Assembly: GCF_900230285.1 (NCBI RefSeq)
Contig: NZ_OCNK01000002.1
Location: 434,001 to 498,000, forward strand
Direction of reading: 5' to 3'
DNA length: 64,000 nt
Source: Blastococcus haudaquaticus
GTDB lineage: Bacteria > Actinomycetota > Actinomycetes > Mycobacteriales > Geodermatophilaceae
The position numbers were made by a program, and so were the translations under genes. Shown here piece after piece: positions 44,212-52,939 of the stretch (positions are counted from its first letter, which is position 1; each line of letters begins with the position of its first letter). The notes beneath the pieces are model-generated. The model searched no databases. It worked only from the letters and a program-made list of their open reading frames with translations, and was not told the DNA's origin.

Positions 44212-45627
44212 TCAGGGCTGCCCGGGGCACTCCTCCCCCGCGTTGCAGGGGCGCAGCAGACGCTCCGGCGTAACCCGCACGAAGCGGGCCGGACCGGCGA
44301 CACCGCTCTCCGTGGCGAGGCGGTTCATCGCCCGCGGGGTCGCCGCGTCGCCCCATCGGCCGGTGTCGAGCCGGTGCTCCATCGTGCGCAGCGCGGCCAG
44401 GTGCTCGGCCGCGGTGAACGTGCAGTGGCCCGGCCCGTGGACGTAGGCGGTGCGCAGGAGCTGCGCGTTGCCCGCCCGGCGGACGACGTCCTCGTACGTC
44501 CTGCTGTGCGACGCCAGGGCCGACGCGTCGCCGGTGGTGTTCATCGTCAGCACCGGGATCGAGATCTCACCGCTGGGCGCCAGGTTCGCCTTGGCGTAGG
44601 CGACGGCCTCGGGGTCGGCGCCGATCCGGGGCGCCGCGGCCAGCCGGTCGAGGTCGTCGCGCAGGTCCAGCCCCGCGGCGCGGTACAGCCGCTCGACGAG
44701 CTGCCGGTGGCCGGACCGCTGCAGCTGCTCGCGGTAGTCGACGCCGACGTTCCAGGAGAAGTTGCCACCCGCCCGGTACTCGAGCTCCTGGCGCGGGACG
44801 CCCATGCCCAGCCGGACGGCGTTCTGCAGCGCGTCGTGCAGCTGCGCCTGCTGCGCGGCCAGGTCGTGCCGGCCGGGCTCCGGATCGGCCGGATCGACCC
44901 ACAGCGGCGCATTGTTCATCGCCGCCGCCAGCGCGATGCGCGCCCGCCCCTCGGGGGTGGCCTGCGCCTCCTGCAGGAGCGCCGCGGCCGCAGCGGCGTC
45001 GGGTGGCGTGGGCCCGGGGAAGGGCGGCAGGTCCACCAGGTCGAGGTCGTCCTCGGTGGCGATGAGCTCGTCGACCACGAAGGTGGCGTCGAGCAGCTGG
45101 TTCCACTGCGCCGTCGTGCCGCCCAGCCCGTGGCAGAGCGGGATGGCCCCGTCGATGCGGTCGGGGTAGCGCTCGACGATCGCGCCGGTGATCACCCCGC
45201 CGAGCGAGCCGCCCCAGGCGATCGTCCGCTCCGGGGTGCCGACCCCGGTGGTGAAGGCGTCCAGTGCGGCCATCTGGTCGGCGGGCCCCTCTTCCACGGC
45301 CCACCCGAAGCGGGAATAGGTGGACGCGAGGAGGGCGTACCCCTGGTCGAGCAGGGTCGCGCGCAGGTTGTCCGGACCCGGCATGGGCGGTGTCGGCACC
45401 GGCCCGCCCCGGCTCCAGACGAGCAGGGTCCCGTTCCAGTCGGCCGGCACCTCGTAGCGGAAGGGCGCCTGGGCCCCGTTCTCGGCGGTGGTCGCCCCGG
45501 TGCAGACGGCGGTCCCGTCCGGCTGGGTCTGGCAGGTGACGTCCGCGGCGGCGGCGGGCGGCGCAAGGCCGGCCGCACCGGCCACCGTGAGCGTGACGGC
45601 GGCGAGCAGGCTTCGTCGTCGGAGCAT
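44212..45627 (-). CDS. Secreted alpha/beta hydrolase
   Basis: Encodes 471 residues with a Sec signal peptide (MLRRRSLLAAVTLTVAGAAGLAPPAAA, cleaved near 28). The alpha/beta hydrolase core shows the nucleophile elbow WGGSLGG with Ser141 and a late HGPGHCTF His. Cys32/Cys42 and Cys-rich ends (RPCNAGEECPG) suggest disulfides. Such enzymes cleave esters outside the cell; a role in releasing the aromatic acid taken up by the nearby ABC importer is an attractive but unproved idea. Last gene of the roughly 12.5-kb minus-strand series. Confidence 0.78.
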   Translation of the reverse strand: MLRRRSLLAAVTLTVAGAAGLAPPAAAADVTCQTQPDGTAVCTGATTAENGAQAPFRYEVPADWNGTLLVWSRGGPVPTPPMPGPDNLRATLLDQGYALLASTYSRFGWAVEEGPADQMAALDAFTTGVGTPERTIAWGGSLGGVITGAIVERYPDRIDGAIPLCHGLGGTTAQWNQLLDATFVVDELIATEDDLDLVDLPPFPGPTPPDAAAAAALLQEAQATPEGRARIALAAAMNNAPLWVDPADPEPGRHDLAAQQAQLHDALQNAVRLGMGVPRQELEYRAGGNFSWNVGVDYREQLQRSGHRQLVERLYRAAGLDLRDDLDRLAAAPRIGADPEAVAYAKANLAPSGEISIPVLTMNTTGDASALASHSRTYEDVVRRAGNAQLLRTAYVHGPGHCTFTAAEHLAALRTMEHRLDTGRWGDAATPRAMNRLATESGVAGPARFVRVTPERLLRPCNAGEECPGQP

Positions 45628-45666
45628 GCAGCATCCCTCGATCGGACCCGGGAGGGGTCGGTGGAG

Positions 45667-45687
45667 CCCGCCGGGGAGTCCGGCGGG
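45667..45687 (-). other. Hairpin between P450 and hydrolase genes
   Basis: CCCGCCGG (45667-45674) pairs with CCGGCGGG (45680-45687), five-base loop, in the 125-base gap between the upstream P450 and the hydrolase. It could weaken read-through or protect mRNA ends. Confidence 0.35.
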
Positions 45688-45752
45688 CGGCCGCCTCGGC
45701 GGGTCGCGGAGGCGGACGACGGGAGTGGCCCGATGAGGGGCAGGGAGCCCTC

Positions 45753-46943
45753 TCAGCGGACGACGCGCAGGGGCAGCGACTCGGGGCCGATGTGCGGCCA
45801 GCGGGCCATGACGACCGGCCCGGCCGGCTCCACGCGGGAGGTCCTGGCCAGCAGCTCCTCCACCGCGACCCTGAGCTCGGCGCGGGCCAGCGGCGCCCCC
45901 AGGCAGAAGTGGATCCCGCTGCCGAAGGCGACGTGCCGGTTCGGCCGGCGGTCGGTCCGGAATCCTTCCGGTTCGGGGAAGGCGGCCTCGTCACGGTTCG
46001 CGGAAGCCCACATCAGCGCGACCTTGTCACCGGCCCGGATGGCCCGTCCGCCGACCACGGTGTCCCGGGACGCGGTGCGCGCGAGCAGGCGAGCGGGCGT
46101 CCACATCCGCAGGACCTCCTCGAGGTATCGCGGGATCGACGCGGGGTCCGCCCGGAGCCGCTCCTGCTCACCGGGGTGCTCCGCGAGACGGCGGAAGGCG
46201 CTGCCCACCGCGTTCGTCGTCGTGCCGTGGCCGGCCTGCAGCATGAGGCGCACGACGCCGGTGACCCCGTCGGCGGTCAGGCCGTCGCCACCGGCCTGGG
46301 CGACGAGCAGGCCCGTGACGAGATCGCTGCCGGGATCGCCGGGGCAGGCCTGCCGGTCTGCCACGATGCGTGCGACGTAGTCGTAGATCCGCCGGTTCGC
46401 CTCCTCCTGCGCAGCGGTGTCGCCCACCCGAGCGGCGGAGAGGACCTCGCCGGCCCAGTCCTTGAGATCGCTCCAGTCCTCCCGCGGGAGCCCGAGGAAG
46501 GCGCACAGGACGCCTGCCGGGTAGGGGTTGGCGAAGCGGGCCACCACGTCGGCCTCGCCGTCGTCCGCCAGCGACTCGATCAGCTCGCCGGCCAGTTGGC
46601 GCATGACGGGCTCGATCGCCCGGATCCGCCGCGGGGCGAAGAACGGGTTCAGCAGCTGACGGTAGAAGGTGTGCTCCGGCGGATCGGCCTCCAGGGGTGG
46701 TCGGGCCGGACGGGCGGCCGCCGAGTCCGGGATCGTGGCCTTGCGGGAGCTCAGGAACGTGTCGGTGTCCCGGGCCGCGGCGACGACGTCCTCGTGACGC
46801 GTCAGCGTCCAGAAGCCACCGAAACGATCGGCGTACGGGACCGGGCACTCGCGCCGCAGCCGGGCGTGCTCCTCGGTGGGGTCCCGTTCCACCCCGGGGC
46901 CGATCGGGTCCCAGTCGGGCTGGGGTCGGGCCTCGCCGCTCAT
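45753..46943 (-). CDS. Cytochrome P450 (copy 1)
   Basis: Encodes 396 residues, a soluble bacterial class I P450. Haem ligand Cys347 is in the FGSGIHFCLGAPLAR motif, ExxR is Glu276-Arg279 (LEEVLR), and the I-helix reads AGHGTT (237-242): Thr pair kept, but Gly replaces the usual acidic residue. EADPPEHTFYRQLLNPFFAPRR is typical of CYP105/107-like types. No ferredoxin or reductase gene is in the window, so redox partners must come from elsewhere. ATG 46943 has GAGGGAG upstream. Confidence 0.85.
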   Translation of the reverse strand: MSGEARPQPDWDPIGPGVERDPTEEHARLRRECPVPYADRFGGFWTLTRHEDVVAAARDTDTFLSSRKATIPDSAAARPARPPLEADPPEHTFYRQLLNPFFAPRRIRAIEPVMRQLAGELIESLADDGEADVVARFANPYPAGVLCAFLGLPREDWSDLKDWAGEVLSAARVGDTAAQEEANRRIYDYVARIVADRQACPGDPGSDLVTGLLVAQAGGDGLTADGVTGVVRLMLQAGHGTTTNAVGSAFRRLAEHPGEQERLRADPASIPRYLEEVLRMWTPARLLARTASRDTVVGGRAIRAGDKVALMWASANRDEAAFPEPEGFRTDRRPNRHVAFGSGIHFCLGAPLARAELRVAVEELLARTSRVEPAGPVVMARWPHIGPESLPLRVVR

Positions 46944-46982
46944 CGGTCTCCCTCGCCGGCGCTCAGTGCAGTGGGACGGAGC

Positions 46983-47013
46983 GGCTGCGCCGGTCCCAGG
47001 GACCGGCGCAGCC
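46983..47013 (-). other. Very stable intercistronic hairpin after the ABC binding-protein gene
   Basis: A perfect 14-base stem GGCTGCGCCGGTCC (46983-46996) with GGACCGGCGCAGCC (47000-47013) and a three-base loop lies directly after the stop of the binding-protein gene (47020). It is either a terminator or a stabilising stem that lets the binding protein be made in excess over the P450 that follows. Confidence 0.6.
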
Positions 47014-47019
47014 ACCCGA

Positions 47020-48081
47020 TCAGGGGGCGCCGAGCAGGGCGCTGATCTCGGCCGCCTCGGCCTCGGGGACCGGCGTCGGGCGGACGAAGTCCTGCACGTC
47101 CTCGCCGTACGGCGAGATCGCCTCGGAGACCTCGTTGAAGTACGTGTTGCCCTCCTCCGACAGCAGGTAGTTGGCGAAGAGCTTCCCGGCGTTCGGGCAG
47201 GGGCTCTCGGCCGCGAGGCCCAGCCCGATCTCCGGCCCGGTCGTCGGCGAGAGCACCGCCGCGTCGACGGGGGCGTTCTGCTCCTGCAGACCGGCCACGA
47301 TCGCGGCGACGCCGGGGAAGCCGAGGGCGCCCTCGCCCGCCGCCACGCCCTGGGTGGCCGGGACGGCGGAGTTGTACCAGCGCGGCTCGTTCGCGGCGAC
47401 GGCCTCGAGGAACTCGTCGCCGTACTCCTCGCGCATCAGGGCCCAGAACGCGACGTTCGCCGGCGAGGACGACGGCTCGGCGAGCAGCAGCTCGCCCTTG
47501 TTCGCCGGGTCGCCGTAGTCCTCCCACGAGGTCGGCGCCTCCGACACCAGATCGGTGTTGTAGACCATGGTCGTCGGCACGAGGCTGACGACCGGCGTGG
47601 CACCCTCGTCGGACGTGTAGTCCTCGGGGAACTCGCCGGGGAACGCCGGCAGCTCCGCCTCGTTCACCGGCTGCAGCCACCCGTTGCCCAGCGCCTCGCC
47701 GTAGAACGGCGACGAGGTCAGCAGGACGACGTCGGCGACGGTCGCCCCGGCCTGCGCCTCCGTCGAGAAGCGCTGGCTCAGGTCGGCCGAGACCAGCCGG
47801 ACGAAGGACGCCGGGACGTCGTACTGCTCGGTGAACGCCTCGGTGACCGACTGCAGGATCGTCTCGTCCACGGTCCCGTAGACGGTGAGGCAGCCCTCCT
47901 CCTGCGCCGCGGACACCAGCTCGTCCAGCTCGGCGGAGTTGTCCAGCGTGGGCGCCGCGACCTCCTCGCCGCCGTCGTCGTTCCCCCCTCCCCCGCAGGC
48001 GGTGAGGGTCAGGGCCAGCGTGAGGGTCATCGTGAGGGCGGGGCCCGCACCCGGAGCCATGCTCTTCTTCCTGGCGCGCAT
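47020..48081 (-). CDS. ABC transporter substrate-binding lipoprotein, Fe(3+)/AfuA-FbpA-like family
   Basis: Encodes 353 residues. The signal MTLTLALTLTACGGGGNDD has lipobox LTAC. The mature part matches family 1 extracellular solute-binding proteins (AfuA/FbpA-like: ELVSAAQEEGCLTVYGTVDETIL, YNTDLVSEAPTSWEDYGDPANKG, PCPNAGKLFANYLLSEEGNTYFNE). This family binds Fe3+, but also 2-aminoethylphosphonate, sulfate, thiamine and organic acids, and the gene context here argues for an organic anion. Its likely partners are the permease and ATPase 6-9 kb upstream in the same strand. Confidence 0.8.
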   Translation of the reverse strand: MRARKKSMAPGAGPALTMTLTLALTLTACGGGGNDDGGEEVAAPTLDNSAELDELVSAAQEEGCLTVYGTVDETILQSVTEAFTEQYDVPASFVRLVSADLSQRFSTEAQAGATVADVVLLTSSPFYGEALGNGWLQPVNEAELPAFPGEFPEDYTSDEGATPVVSLVPTTMVYNTDLVSEAPTSWEDYGDPANKGELLLAEPSSSPANVAFWALMREEYGDEFLEAVAANEPRWYNSAVPATQGVAAGEGALGFPGVAAIVAGLQEQNAPVDAAVLSPTTGPEIGLGLAAESPCPNAGKLFANYLLSEEGNTYFNEVSEAISPYGEDVQDFVRPTPVPEAEAAEISALLGAP

Positions 48082-48140
48082 TGACGTGTCCTTTCTTCTC
48101 CCGCGTCGGTGCGGGTGTGGCGGGGATGGCGGTGCGGTCG

Positions 48141-49424
48141 TCAGCTGGAGCGGACGTCGGCCTGCAGGGGCGGCCTCCCTTCCGGGTCCGGCCGCTCGGT
48201 GAGCCGGCGCTCGATGAACTCGCTGACCGCCGCGTCGATGCGGTCCGGTCCACCGGTGCGCGGGTCGGCGTTGCTCGCGTGGATCTCCAGGACCGGGATG
48301 CCGGCGTCCTCGAGCGCCCGGGTCGTGAACCAGCTGCCCGGGACGTCGTCGGCGACCAGGTGCACGACGCCGTCGACGCCGTGCGCCCGGGCCTCCTTGA
48401 CGTACCACTCGGTGCTCCACGGCGGGGTGTAGAGCTGGTCGGTGATCCCGGCGAACCGGCCGGCCAGCGCCCGTACCGGGTCGGGGCCGTAGCGGAGGTA
48501 CCCGTCGGCGGCGATGGCCAGGTACATGGACCAGACGAAGACCGCGCCGTAGCGCTCCTCGAACCGCCGGTAGAGGCCCAGGTCGTACCAGAGCCCTCGC
48601 CCGAGCCACATCAGCCGCAGGCGCTCGTCCGGCACCACCGCGGTGCCGGCCTCGACCAGCCCGGCCACCTCCTCGTACAGCCGGCGCGCGGCGTCCCGGC
48701 CCCACTCGGTACCGCGGTGCCACTGCGGCACCATCACGGCGGGGATCGTGTCGCCGACCCGTACCGGGGTGGGTCGCGCGGCGGCGACGAGGTCCCGCGT
48801 CCGGCGGTTCCACTCGGCCTGCTCGTTGACCAGGTCCATCACCGACCCGAGCCGGTCGACGTCGAGCACCCGTCCGGTGCGCTCGGTGAGCCAGGCGGCC
48901 AGGTCGGCGATCTCACCGGCCAGGAGGTCGATGCGCTCGGACCCGAACGCCTCCTCCCAGCGGTGCGGCACCAGCTCCCACCACCGCGACGGCACCTCGA
49001 CGGCCGAGGAGCGCTCCAGCGGGTAGAAGTCGGTGCCGGGCAGCTCGGCCCACAGGTCGAAGACCTTGCGTGCCGCGTCGCCGCTGTTCTCCGCGATGAC
49101 GACGGCCGGCTGCGGCAGTCCGCCCCACGGGGCGTCGGCCAGGAAGTGCGACCCCAGCGAGATCGCGTCGTACTGCCGGCTGTAGTCGGGGTACCCGCGG
49201 TCGCGCAGCACCTGCAGGGCGTCGTCGGCCCGCTGCTTGGCCGCCACGACGGACGCCCACCACTGGTTGACCACGTACGGGATGTCCATCGCCCGCAGGA
49301 GCTCCTGCGGGGCGTCGGCGTTCACCAGCGCGATCGGCTCCCCCGCGGCGGCCTGCGCGCGTAGCCGGGCGAACCACTCCTTCTGGTACGCCGTCGCGGC
49401 GCCCGCGGCGGCGAGCCGGGTCAC
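48141..49424 (-). CDS. 2-hydroxyacyl-CoA dehydratase-like beta-type subunit lacking all cysteines
   Basis: Encodes 427 residues resembling the HgdB/BcrC/FldC (D-component) family by pattern: PIALVNADAPQELLRAMDIPYVVNQWWAS, the LRDRGYPDYSRQYDAISLGSHF stretch, a GVDGVVHLVADDVPGSWFTTRALEDAGIPVLEIHASNADPR segment and the terminal RIDAAVSEFIERRL. Canonical members use three Cys to bind a [4Fe-4S] cluster; this protein has no cysteine at all. At the three expected places one sees Tyr/Ser (GYPDYSRQY), Ser/Gly (IAENSGDA) and Asp (LVADDVPGS). GTGA overlap with the alpha-type gene. Function unknown; radical dehydratase chemistry seems excluded. Confidence 0.72.
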   Translation of the reverse strand: MTRLAAAGAATAYQKEWFARLRAQAAAGEPIALVNADAPQELLRAMDIPYVVNQWWASVVAAKQRADDALQVLRDRGYPDYSRQYDAISLGSHFLADAPWGGLPQPAVVIAENSGDAARKVFDLWAELPGTDFYPLERSSAVEVPSRWWELVPHRWEEAFGSERIDLLAGEIADLAAWLTERTGRVLDVDRLGSVMDLVNEQAEWNRRTRDLVAAARPTPVRVGDTIPAVMVPQWHRGTEWGRDAARRLYEEVAGLVEAGTAVVPDERLRLMWLGRGLWYDLGLYRRFEERYGAVFVWSMYLAIAADGYLRYGPDPVRALAGRFAGITDQLYTPPWSTEWYVKEARAHGVDGVVHLVADDVPGSWFTTRALEDAGIPVLEIHASNADPRTGGPDRIDAAVSEFIERRLTERPDPEGRPPLQADVRSS

Positions 49425-50524
49425 GACGGGCTCCCGGCGGCCACGCCGACGACCTCGCGCAGCTTCGCGAGGTCCACGCGGTACGGCTGCCGCGCGAGCA
49501 GCACGGCGGGGACGTCGACGGCAGCTGCCTGGGCCGGGAAGTCCCAGGCGGGCGCCTCGTCGTGCTCCCGGACGACGGCGAGCAGCAGCTCGGCCCGGGC
49601 GCCGCGGACCGCTTCCGCGGTCGCGGCGGCGCGGCGCGCGATGGACGCCGTCGGGGCGGCCGGCCCGCGATCGCGGTAGGCGACGCCCAGCGCGGCCAGG
49701 TCCGCGCCGGCCGGCTCGGCCGGCCCCGCGGAGGCGCCCCAGTCGTGGTCCTCCCCCACCACCAGGCAGCCGATCTCCTGCTCCAGCGCCCGGTACAGCT
49801 CGTCGGTGTCCTGACCGCTGCCGGTGACGAAGACGCGACGGGCGGCGGGGACCTCCCCCACCGCGCCGACCACCACCTGCCGGAGCAGCGGGACGGCGTC
49901 GGCAGCGGGCAGCGCCGTCGCCACCCCGACCGCGTGGAGGGCCGTCGTCCCGGTGAGCCGCGCCTCCCGGCGGAGCGAACCGACCTCGCGCAGCAGGGCC
50001 CGCACCTCACCGGCCGCGCCGACGGCGCCGGCGAGGCGGTCCGGCGTGGCCGGCGTCCCCGTCCAGCGGGTGAGCTGCCCGGCCAGCTGCCGGAGCCGGA
50101 CCTCGTCGTAGCGCGCGGTGTGCCCGGTCGGCAGGTGCAGCAGGTCCAGCAGGACGACCGGTGGGAGGCCCCGGCCCGGCTCCAGCCGACGGAGCTCGCG
50201 CAGCGCGTAGAACAGCTGCAGCGAGGCCTGCGAGTCGCGGGAGACGACGAGGCCGGCGAGGAAGGCCAGGGAGCCGTCGAGCAGCCGGGTGAGCACCGAG
50301 TGGGCGACCGGGTCGAGTGCCGCGCCCAGGACGGCCCGGGCCTCGTCGGACACCACGTCCGGGGAGCCGTGCAGGCGGTACGCGACCGCCCCGGCCGCCT
50401 CGACCAGCTCGGCGGGGACGTCGGCGCCGACGACGCCGACCACCGGCGTGCCACCGGCGGCCAGGTCGCGCGCAAGCTCCGGTCGGGCGGCGTACAGCTC
50501 GGCGAGGCGTTCCGGGGCGGTCAC
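49421..50524 (-). CDS. 2-hydroxyacyl-CoA dehydratase-like alpha-type subunit, Fe-S cysteines lost
   Basis: Encodes 367 residues, paralogous in layout to the following gene: GADVPAELVEAAGAVAYRLHG, a AVLGAALDPVAHSVLTRLLDGSLAFLAGLVVSRDSQASLQLFYALRELR stretch and the EIGCLVVGEDHDWGAS segment. In canonical HgdA-type subunits the Cys positions are CPxxRS, TCDS and a Cys in the VV-acidic loop; here they read DPVAHS, SRDS and DHDWG. The single Cys (IGCLVV) is not at a ligand position. GTG 50524 start, one base after the CaiB stop, so the two are tightly coupled. Confidence 0.7.
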   Translation of the reverse strand: MTAPERLAELYAARPELARDLAAGGTPVVGVVGADVPAELVEAAGAVAYRLHGSPDVVSDEARAVLGAALDPVAHSVLTRLLDGSLAFLAGLVVSRDSQASLQLFYALRELRRLEPGRGLPPVVLLDLLHLPTGHTARYDEVRLRQLAGQLTRWTGTPATPDRLAGAVGAAGEVRALLREVGSLRREARLTGTTALHAVGVATALPAADAVPLLRQVVVGAVGEVPAARRVFVTGSGQDTDELYRALEQEIGCLVVGEDHDWGASAGPAEPAGADLAALGVAYRDRGPAAPTASIARRAAATAEAVRGARAELLLAVVREHDEAPAWDFPAQAAAVDVPAVLLARQPYRVDLAKLREVVGVAAGSPS

Positions 50525-50525
50525 C

Positions 50526-51764
50526 TCAGACCACCCCCGCGTCGACGAGGGCGTCGATGCGCTCCTCGGCGTAACCGCACAGCTCGCGCAGCACCGACCG
50601 GGAGTGCTCACCCAGCTGCGGCGCGGACCCGTCGATGGTGCTCGCCCGGCCGGAGAAGACGATCGGGACACCGGTGGCGTAGAGGTCCGCGCCGGCGCCC
50701 GCGGGGTCGGTCAGGCGGACGACCTCGCCGCGGGCCAGGACGAGCGGGTCCCGGACCGCGGCGCTCGGGTCGCGCACCTCGGCGGCGGGGGCGCCGTGGG
50801 CGTCGAGGGCGGCGACGACCTCGGCGACCGGACGACCCGACGACCAGTCCGAGATGAGCCCGTGCAGCTCGTCGGCGTGGGCCACGCGCCCGTCACGGTC
50901 GCCGAAGCGCGCGTCGTCCACCAGGTCGGGACGGCCGATGGCCCGCAGCACGCCGTGCGCGAACGGGTCGACCGGCGCGCACAGCGCGAACCAGCCGTCC
51001 TCGGCCTGGAAGGTGCCGAACGGCGCGAGCCGGGGCACGGTGGCACCGGTGCGCAGCGGCAGGCCGATCTGCTCGAACGCGTCGAACGGCTCGCAGGCGA
51101 CCAGCGAGGTGAGCGCGCCGAGCATCGAGACGTCGACGTGCTGCCCGGCGCCGGTGCGCTGCGCCTGGAGCACCGCCGACACGGTGCCGATCACCGCGTA
51201 CAGCGGGGCCAGCAGGTCGGCGATCGGCAGCCCCAGCCGTACCGGCGCGTCGCCGGGCGCGCCCGACGTCATCATCACGCCGGACAGTGCCTGGACGATC
51301 GTGTCCATGGCCTTGCCGGTGCCGGGTCCGCCGTCGGCGCCGAAGCCGCTGATCGACGTGTACACCAGCCGCGGGTTGATCTCCTGCGCCCAGGCGGGAT
51401 CGATCCCGAGCCGCGTGGTCACCCCGGCGCTGTAGTTCTCGACCAGGATGTCCGCCCGCCGGACGAGGTCCGCGAGGACCTCGCGGCCGCGCGGGTCCCG
51501 CAGGTCGAGGGTGACGCTCTCCTTGCCGCGGCCGCGCACCAGCATCGACACCGACATGTCCTCCGGCGCGCTGCGGCGGACGGCCAGGCCCTCACCGGTG
51601 ACGTACGGCGAGTTGTTCCGCGCCGGGTCGCCGCCGCGGTGCGGGTTCTCCACCTTGATGACCCGCGCCCCGAGGCCGGCCAGCAGCAGCGTCGCGTAGG
51701 GGCCGGCGAGCGCGTTGGTCAGGTCGATCACGACCATGCCGGACAGGGGACGTTCGGCGCTCAT
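50526..51764 (-). CDS. CaiB/BaiF (class III) CoA-transferase
   Basis: Encodes 412 residues. The class III marks are VVIDLTNALAGPYATLLLAGLGARVIKVENP, VENYSAG, YTSISGFG and catalytic Asp183 (LPIADLLAPLYA). It converts an organic acid to its CoA thioester using an acyl-CoA donor. In anaerobic systems such transferases (FldA, HadA) load the substrate of the dehydratase encoded next door, which is the arrangement seen here. ATGA overlap with the P450 upstream, and one base gap to the dehydratase-like gene downstream. Confidence 0.85.
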   Translation of the reverse strand: MSAERPLSGMVVIDLTNALAGPYATLLLAGLGARVIKVENPHRGGDPARNNSPYVTGEGLAVRRSAPEDMSVSMLVRGRGKESVTLDLRDPRGREVLADLVRRADILVENYSAGVTTRLGIDPAWAQEINPRLVYTSISGFGADGGPGTGKAMDTIVQALSGVMMTSGAPGDAPVRLGLPIADLLAPLYAVIGTVSAVLQAQRTGAGQHVDVSMLGALTSLVACEPFDAFEQIGLPLRTGATVPRLAPFGTFQAEDGWFALCAPVDPFAHGVLRAIGRPDLVDDARFGDRDGRVAHADELHGLISDWSSGRPVAEVVAALDAHGAPAAEVRDPSAAVRDPLVLARGEVVRLTDPAGAGADLYATGVPIVFSGRASTIDGSAPQLGEHSRSVLRELCGYAEERIDALVDAGVV

Positions 51765-52939
51765 GCCGCTCCCCCGGTGATCCGCAGCGGAACCGAGACG
51801 TAGCCGATCTCCGGCATGCGGGCGCCCTCCAGCGGACCGTCGACCTCGAACCCGCTGGTCCCGGTCAGCAGTTCCCCGAGGGCCACGAGGACGGCGAGCC
51901 GGGCCAGTGGCATGCCGGCGCAGCGGTGCCGGCCCCGGCCGAACGCCAGGTGACCGGCGATGTTGGGCCGGTCCAGCACGAACCTGTCCGGGTCGGGGAA
52001 CTGCTCGGCGTCCCGGTTGGCCGAGGCGTAGACCAGGGTCACCGGCTCTGCGGGCGGGATCCGGCGTCCGTGCAGCTCCACCTCCTGCGCCACCGTCCGG
52101 GCGAAACCGCGGTACGGCGTGTACAGGCGGAGGAACTCCTCGACCGCGGCCGGCAGCAGCTCGGGGTGCGCCCGCAGCCGGGCCTGCAGCTCCTGGTCGC
52201 GCGAGAGGTGCACGCAGATCGACCCCAGCAGGATCGGTGGCGCGACCATGCCGACGACCAGGCTCTGGCGCAGCGCCCCCACCAGGTGCTCCTCGTCCAG
52301 CGGCTGCCCGTCGACGCGCTCCGCGAGGAGCGAGCTCGCCGGGTCGTCCTCGACGGGCAGGGGGGCCGTGCGGCGTGCGGCTACGAGATCGCGGGCGATG
52401 CCGTACATCCGCTCGCTCATCTCGTTGACGACCGGCCCGTCCATCCGCCGCCAGGCGCGGACCCAGGCCGTCGCGGTGTCGGCCAGCTGCGGCGCGGTCT
52501 CGTCGGGCAGGTTGAGCCACTCGGTGGTGACCCATGCAGGGAAACGGGCCCCGTACTCCTGCGCGACGTCGCCGCTGGCCCGCTCCACCATCGGAGCCAG
52601 CTCCCGGACGGCGTGCTCGCGCAGCCGCGGCTCGAGCTTCGCGATCCGCGAGCGCTGCAGGGTGCGGTCGAGCGCCTTGCGGTAGGGCGTGTGCGCCGGG
52701 GCGTCGAAGTTCAGCGGCGGACGGCGCAACCCCCGGGGGTCGCTCGGCACGACGGCGCGCACGGAGGAGATGAACGTGCGGGAGTCGGCCGCGGCCGCCG
52801 CCACGTCGGCGTAGCGGGTGAGTGCCCAGTGGCCGCCGTAGGCGTCGGTGTGCGCCACCGGGCAGCGCCCGCGCAGGTCGGCGTACATGGCCAGGGCGTC
52901 GTCCGGCGCGTCCGACGCCAGCGGGTCGAAGTCGCTCAT
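51761..52939 (-). CDS. Cytochrome P450 (copy 2)
   Basis: Encodes 392 residues. Haem ligand Cys340 is in FGRGRHRCAGMPLAR, ExxR is Glu268-Arg271 (EEFLRLYTPYRGFAR). The I-helix site reads GMVAPP (230-235), lacking both the acidic residue and the Thr normally needed for dioxygen splitting. It shares GMVAP and RLY(T/S)PYRG with the P450 at 57 kb, so the two form one subfamily. ATG overlaps the PaaX stop (ATGA) and the stop overlaps the CaiB ATG: one tightly coupled transcript. Confidence 0.85.
   Translation of the reverse strand: MSDFDPLASDAPDDALAMYADLRGRCPVAHTDAYGGHWALTRYADVAAAAADSRTFISSVRAVVPSDPRGLRRPPLNFDAPAHTPYRKALDRTLQRSRIAKLEPRLREHAVRELAPMVERASGDVAQEYGARFPAWVTTEWLNLPDETAPQLADTATAWVRAWRRMDGPVVNEMSERMYGIARDLVAARRTAPLPVEDDPASSLLAERVDGQPLDEEHLVGALRQSLVVGMVAPPILLGSICVHLSRDQELQARLRAHPELLPAAVEEFLRLYTPYRGFARTVAQEVELHGRRIPPAEPVTLVYASANRDAEQFPDPDRFVLDRPNIAGHLAFGRGRHRCAGMPLARLAVLVALGELLTGTSGFEVDGPLEGARMPEIGYVSVPLRITGGAA

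Noticed and set aside
48141-50524. Annotation of the pair as a functional radical 2-hydroxyacyl-CoA dehydratase or benzoyl-CoA reductase
   Set aside because: Cluster-binding cysteines are missing and there is no activator gene; the name describes ancestry only.
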